Source: Thermomucor indicae-seudaticae
Lineage: Eukaryota > Mucoromycota > Mucoromycetes > Mucorales > Lichtheimiaceae
Reading direction: 5' to 3'
DNA length: 61,194 bases
Assembly (NCBI GenBank): GCA_000787465.1
Contig: JSYX01000161.1
Location: forward strand, 1-61,194
The position numbers were made by a program, and so were the translations under genes. Below the pieces are notes generated by a model, which saw nothing but the letters and a program-made list of their open reading frames with translations, searched no databases and was not told the origin of the DNA. Shown piece by piece: positions 56,559-61,194 of the stretch. Numbering within the stretch: the stretch's first letter is position 1; each line of letters starts with the position of its first letter.

Positions 56559-59051
56559 ATGAAATACGGGCTTGAATTACAACAAAACATATTTGCGCCG
56601 TGGCGTCTTTCCTACATCGCTTACGACGTATTGAAACAGGAGCTCAAGACCCGTCAATTGGACCACGGCTGGACAGCAAGAGACGAATCCGATTTCGTTC
56701 AGCTGCTCGATAACGAACTCAGCAAAGTATACGACTTTATCAATGCCAAACTGTCCGAGATCGATGCTCGTATTCTCTACTGCGAGCGCACCATACAAAC
56801 ACTGCAAAAGAATCCCAACATGGCCTCCGACGCCAACTACAGCATCATGGATGAAGCGCTCACTGAAATTCTCTTTGACGTGAACGACTTGTCGCGTTTT
56901 ACCCGAGTCAATTTCACGGCTATTCAAAAGATTCTGAAGAAGCACGACAAGTGGACGGGTCTGAATCTCAAGCAAGAATACGTTCAAAAGCTCAGAGACA
57001 AACCGTTGGACAAGCAGCGGTTCGATATCGCCATCGTCTACATTTCAGCACTCCACGATATCTGCCGGAATCGAGGACAGCAATCAGCAGGCAACTCTGC
57101 AGCAGGAGGCGACCAAAATGCATTTGAAAGAGCCACAGCCAAATATTGGATACACCCGGATAACGTGACTGAAGTCAAAGCCATTATTATGTTGCATCTA
57201 CCGGTCTTGATATTTAACAAGGACAAAAAGTACGAACCTTCCGATGCCGCCATTTCAAGTGTGTACTTTGATAACCCGAACTTTGATCTTTACACGGCCC
57301 GTCTGCAGCGTGACGAAGGCGCGGAGGCAATTCGGTTTCGATGGTAAGCAGTCTGTAAAACAATCCATTAAACCAATCGTCATGCTTATTTACCTTGCGT
57401 TTCTTTGTTCTTGACACAGGTATGGTACAGTCAATACAAACAATGTGTTCATAGAGCGCAAGACGCATCATGCACCATGGTTAGACGGAGCGTCGGTCAA
57501 AGACCGCTTTCGTTTGGATGAAAAGGATGTCAATCGCTTCACGGAAGGCAGATACACAGCAGATATGATTGCCCACGATCTTCGTCAGAAGGACATCGAG
57601 AAAGCGACGATCGACGACGTCCATTTCATAGCCAAGGGCGTGCAAACTTCGTTTCGAGAGAAGCGGCTACAGCCAATGCTTCGAGTCTTTTACAATCGCA
57701 CAGCTTTCCAGTTACCCGGGGACCAGCGAATGCGCGTCTCTCTGGACACGGACCTCACTTTTATCCGAGAGGACCATTTAGACGGACAGTTACGTCGTCA
57801 ACCACCACACAATTGGCGTCGCAATGACGTCGGCATTGATTATCCGTTTAGCTATCTCAAGGAATCCGATGTGTTGCGGTTCCCGTATGCTATTTTGGAG
57901 ACAAAGCTGCAAACGCATCTGGGTCAAGAGCCCCCAGCTTGGCTCACTTCGTTAGTCGAGTCCCATTTGGTGCACGAAGTTCCTCGGTTCTCCAAGTATT
58001 TACATGGCGCCTGCCATTTCTACCGTGAGCGAATGCCATTGCTGCCATGGTGGTTGGCTGAATTGAATGTCGATATTCGGAAGCCTCGCGCAGAACACAT
58101 TGGCTTGACGCGGTCACGAAGTTTCAAACCACTTATTGATGGGCGTTATAGAAGAGCCATGATTGAAGAACAGGAGCGAGCCAATCAACAAGCGGTCGTT
58201 AACCAAGGTACGACAGCCGTGGGTACCCTTGCACCTTCTCAGCAGCAACAGAAGCAGCGTCCGCGATCTAACAACTCGTCATCGGACGACGGACAGTGGC
58301 GTACAGTTTCCACGACAAACGGTCCTACTACAACAACAAACTATATGGCTGTCCGACTAAATGATAATCATTCATTACCACCACCATTACCCGAAAAGAA
58401 TAACTCAAATCACCATCCTCCTCCTCCTCCTTCTAACGGAAACTTTCTTCCTCCAAAAGTAAACGATTTCCTTAATAACCAAGGCAACAAATGGATTTCA
58501 AAGCTTCGAGGCAAAATTGGCACAGATTCAGAATCGGGCTCTTCAACCAAGCCATTTGGTGCATCGGTGGACGATGATCCACGAGAATACAAGCGGCAAC
58601 GAGTCAAAGTCCGAGTGGAACCCAAAGTATTCTTCGCCAACGAGCGTACATTCATTTCGTGGCTGCAGTTTTCCGCGCTGATCATGACTGTTGCCCTGAG
58701 CTTGCTCAATTTCGGCGATCAGACTTCGCGTGTTATCGGCGGAGTCTTCCTCGCACTGGCTGCAGGTGTGGCGATTTACGCCCTATATCGATTCGAGAAG
58801 CGAGCTTGGTAATGTGCTGGCCTTAGAATCGCGTCTTTCTTCCGCTCTAATAACTTATTGTTTATCGCATAAATAGGATGATCAACCGTCGTATCGATGG
58901 CCGCTATGACGATGTTTGGGGTCCTGCTGTCTTGTGCATACTACTGGTCCTTGCACTTATTGTAAGTTCCATACTAATAGTACCAGCTAATCAGTATTCT
59001 CATTATATGTTTGTTCTCTTCAAGATCAACTTTTATTTGCGTTTCAAATAA
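56559..59051 (+). CDS. VTC4: VTC4, polyphosphate polymerase of the vacuolar transporter chaperone complex
   Basis: Exons 56559-57343, 57420-58808, 58877-58961 and 59025-59051, giving 761 aa. An N-terminal SPX domain ([20 protein letters not shown], with the later [11 protein letters not shown] inositol-phosphate site) is followed by the VTC catalytic tunnel: [36 protein letters not shown] and [12 protein letters not shown] disordered Gln/Asn/Pro linker precedes three membrane helices, the last formed by the short exons 3 and 4. VTC4 makes polyphosphate from ATP and translocates it into acidocalcisome-like vacuoles, gated by inositol pyrophosphates at SPX. The ATG at 56559 gives the standard SPX start. 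The last exon is only 9 codons (INFYLRFK plus stop). Confidence 0.96.
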
Positions 59052-60745
59052 ACGCTATTCGAGCAAATCAGCACTGTAACGAATAAGAATGAAACCCGCC
59101 TTTTGTGCTATAATTCCGTTTTACTCGCTGTGCACGTTCTGCAAAGGACAGGAACTGCAACATATACCTCCTTCTTATCATTTCGTATTACGGCATATGG
59201 TTGATTATCAGTATTTTTAGATTTTTTTCCAAAAACAAGTGATAGTTCCCAAGCGGGAAGAGTCAAGGACAGTAGCATTTCTTAATGTCTGGTCATCTAG
59301 TATTAGAGTGATCCCTTTTTCTCCATTCCTACAATAGCTTTTAACAATACCTATCCACTTTGTCACATATTGAATCGAGTATGTACATTATCCCCTTTCA
59401 ACGGACTCGCCTGTTTGCAAATGCCGAAGTATACTTGCTCTTCCTCTCCCCCAGTCAAAACCATTTATACCTTATGATATCGCAAGCACCAGAATATGGA
59501 GGCAAAGATCCATTTTAAGGACGACATACCTCCTCGAAGGTCAAGGTGGGGAGCTAATTGTTTGTAATTCTTCTATGTTACTGGAGAATAGTCCACCCAC
59601 TTGGCTCACGGACTGTTTGAATATAGCTCAGACTATTATTTCATCTTAAGTTGCGTTTAACTAGATTTTTTCTTGTACATTGTCAATAAATGTTGGTTTA
59701 CGCTGAACTTGAACTTCTTGGCGCACACACCAAATACGAAGTTGTGTTAAAGCGAATATATTTTTTTTGTGCAAGGACGTTTTATGCTGATACTTTCTAT
59801 GTAGTTGTCTTTGCGCAGCACATTGTCGCATTGAAGGAACATCTGGAAGAAGTGGCCACACAGATTTTATGTCACAATATGCAAGTGTTTCAGCTAGCAA
59901 GATGTATATTCAAAACACAACCACACTATTACTCTTTCCTATCCCTTTTTATTAATACTGTCATTTTTTGCTTAACGTAGCTTTTGGTGCCATCCATTGA
60001 GTCTACTTTATGCAAGATTTTGTGAGAGATGTTGGCTCCCTCATCATCGAATATTTCAGGGATAGTACATAAATTGTTTTGCATTTACCAAATCGAGACT
60101 GAGCCAGTTACTCGATGTCCGGCTTTCTAGCTAGAGTAAAGCAACGCGTACGTACATTATTTTGTCTTCCATAAGGGTTTACAAGCGGTAAATGATATAT
60201 CAGTTTGTGACAGCGAGAACTGGTTTTACTTTGGAATACTCCTTCTTTTGCCTACCCCTTCCTTCTTCCTTTTTTAAAGAAGCCGATACATTCCTTAGCG
60301 CAATGGCTCTCTAATGGAATCATATTTGTTAAAAGGTTGCGGATTTCTTAGACATAGTGTTGGCAAGGACGCACTATGGGAGATACCAGGATAACTATGG
60401 TGCGCGTTCCAGGATATGCAGATAAACATGGAGATCCGGACCGATTTCGAATAACACTCTCAAGCCCTTTTCTTTCTTTCTCTCTGTCTCTACTTGTAGC
60501 CCAAAGGTGCAGTATCGGTGTCACCGTCACTGGTCGTCATACATCCAACTACAGTATCTTGAAGCACGTTTCCATCGGACTATTGCTCGTAGTCCAGCCA
60601 GACAGGGAAGCAGGTGGAGACCCCTTCCTTCAAAAATGCGCCACCTCCTGACTAGCTGGGAAATTAATTTAAGTCTTATCTGTCAGCTCGAAATTTTTCG
60701 GGGCATTCCGGAAGAAATGTGACAAGCTGATAACTGCCAAAAAGT
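59052..60745. other. 1.7-kb intergenic region without a supported gene
   Basis: No exon with family similarity on either strand. AT-rich, with open stretches below 100 codons. It should contain the VTC4 3' end and the promoter of the gene at the right edge. Confidence 0.45.
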
Positions 60746-60753
60746 TATAAATA
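60746..60753 (+). promoter_or_regulatory. TATA box of the right-edge gene
   Basis: TATAAATA followed at a suitable distance by a pyrimidine-rich tract (60770-60810), consistent with transcription starting near 60780. Confidence 0.6.
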
Positions 60754-60988
60754 GACACCCTTTTGACAGTCCATTCCCACGCACCTCTTCCTCTCTTTTC
60801 TCAAAACTTTCAACGCTTCTGAACTCTTGATCATACCTTCGACTCTCGGATCCATATCATGCCTTGTTGACATATCTCAAACCGGTCTTTGTCACTGTTT
60901 ATCGGCAACAACACTCGAAATTCTTGGCATTGCAATATCCTCTTGCGCTCTTGCTGGTTCTCCCATCTCTTGGCTTGCTTTCCAGTCC

Positions 60989-61194
60989 ATGATGTTGGCG
61001 TATGTTTGACAGTTACTCGCTCTCCCTGGCGTTACCTTCTGTGGATCCTATTGTCGTTGGCGAGCATGACCTACCAGGCTGTCGGCGTCCTTACCCGGTT
61101 CGGTCCGAACTTTGTCACTTACGTTGTGGTGTCTTTCTTCGTGTCGGGTCTGGCCGCTTCCCTTCCCCTACTGATTGGCTTGGTCCCTTGGCTG
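60989..61194 (+). CDS. Partial membrane protein cut by the window end
   Basis: The clearest part is 61065-61194, read as MTYQAVGVLTRFG and then a hydrophobic run (FVTYVVVSFFVSGLAASL and LLIGLVPW), which looks like one or two membrane helices. A possible first exon, 60989-60999 (MMLA), joins in phase through a 65-nt GTATGT...GAG intron. However, an upstream hydrophobic open stretch near 60860-60985 could also belong to the gene, so the start is not fixed. The family cannot be named from this fragment. Confidence 0.4.

Noticed and set aside
1..61194. Biosynthetic gene cluster or mobile element around the P450 or the sulfotransferase
   Set aside because: Neighbours are housekeeping or trafficking genes. 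No PKS, NRPS or terpene synthase, transposase, integrase or long terminal repeat was seen.

Overview
The window is nuclear DNA of a filamentous fungus, most likely an early-diverging one of the Mucoromycota. The reasons are short introns (mostly 45-80 nt) with CTAAY-type branch points, strong codon-level matches to fungal families (FET3/FTR1, VTC4, sn-1 GPAT, SNW/Prp45, condensin CAP-G, GID4), a P450 of an unusual type, and an Abitram and a TRAPPC11 homologue. The lineage is an inference from gene content; no rRNA or tRNA was seen. I rebuilt gene models by joining frames across splice sites. Nearly every multi-exon model below keeps phase at each junction and gives a total length divisible by three.

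Layout, left to right. 0.8-6.1 kb: a CLIP-170-like microtubule plus-end protein and the splicing factor SNW/Prp45, both on +. 7.8-11.7 kb: a divergent iron-uptake pair, FTR1 permease (-) and FET3 ferroxidase (+), sharing a 392-bp promoter with three perfect ATCWGATAA iron-GATA boxes. 11.9-17.6 kb: a second divergent pair only 121 bp apart, a WDR44-like WD40 protein (-) and a HECT ubiquitin ligase (+). 17.8-28.6 kb: acyl-CoA oxidase (-), diacylglycerol kinase (+), condensin CAP-G (-, 19 exons) and a small sulfotransferase-like protein (-). 30.8-43.1 kb, all on +: an STK11IP-like LRR protein, glycerol-3-phosphate acyltransferase, a tyrosine phosphatase, a PASK-type kinase and a PhoD-like phosphatase. 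43.9-51.9 kb: a P450 (+), Abitram (-), an 80-residue WWE-only protein (+), GID4/Vid24 (-) and a large disordered protein (-). 52.2-59.1 kb: a TRAPPC11-like gene without its N-terminal half (-), a small unrecognised membrane-type gene (-) and VTC4 polyphosphate polymerase (+). The right edge cuts into a gene encoding membrane segments.

How the genes relate: only FTR1/FET3 forms a clear functional unit. Three other genes touch lipid metabolism (acyl-CoA oxidase, DGK, GPAT) and two touch phosphate or phosphoesters (PhoD-like, VTC4), but nothing in their arrangement shows co-regulation. I saw no transposase, CRISPR array or secondary-metabolite cluster. The most unusual signals are a set of GC-AG introns concentrated in a few genes, a canonical PTS2 in the acyl-CoA oxidase, a conserved-looking FFAT motif in the WDR44 homologue, the truncated TRAPPC11, and the stand-alone WWE protein.
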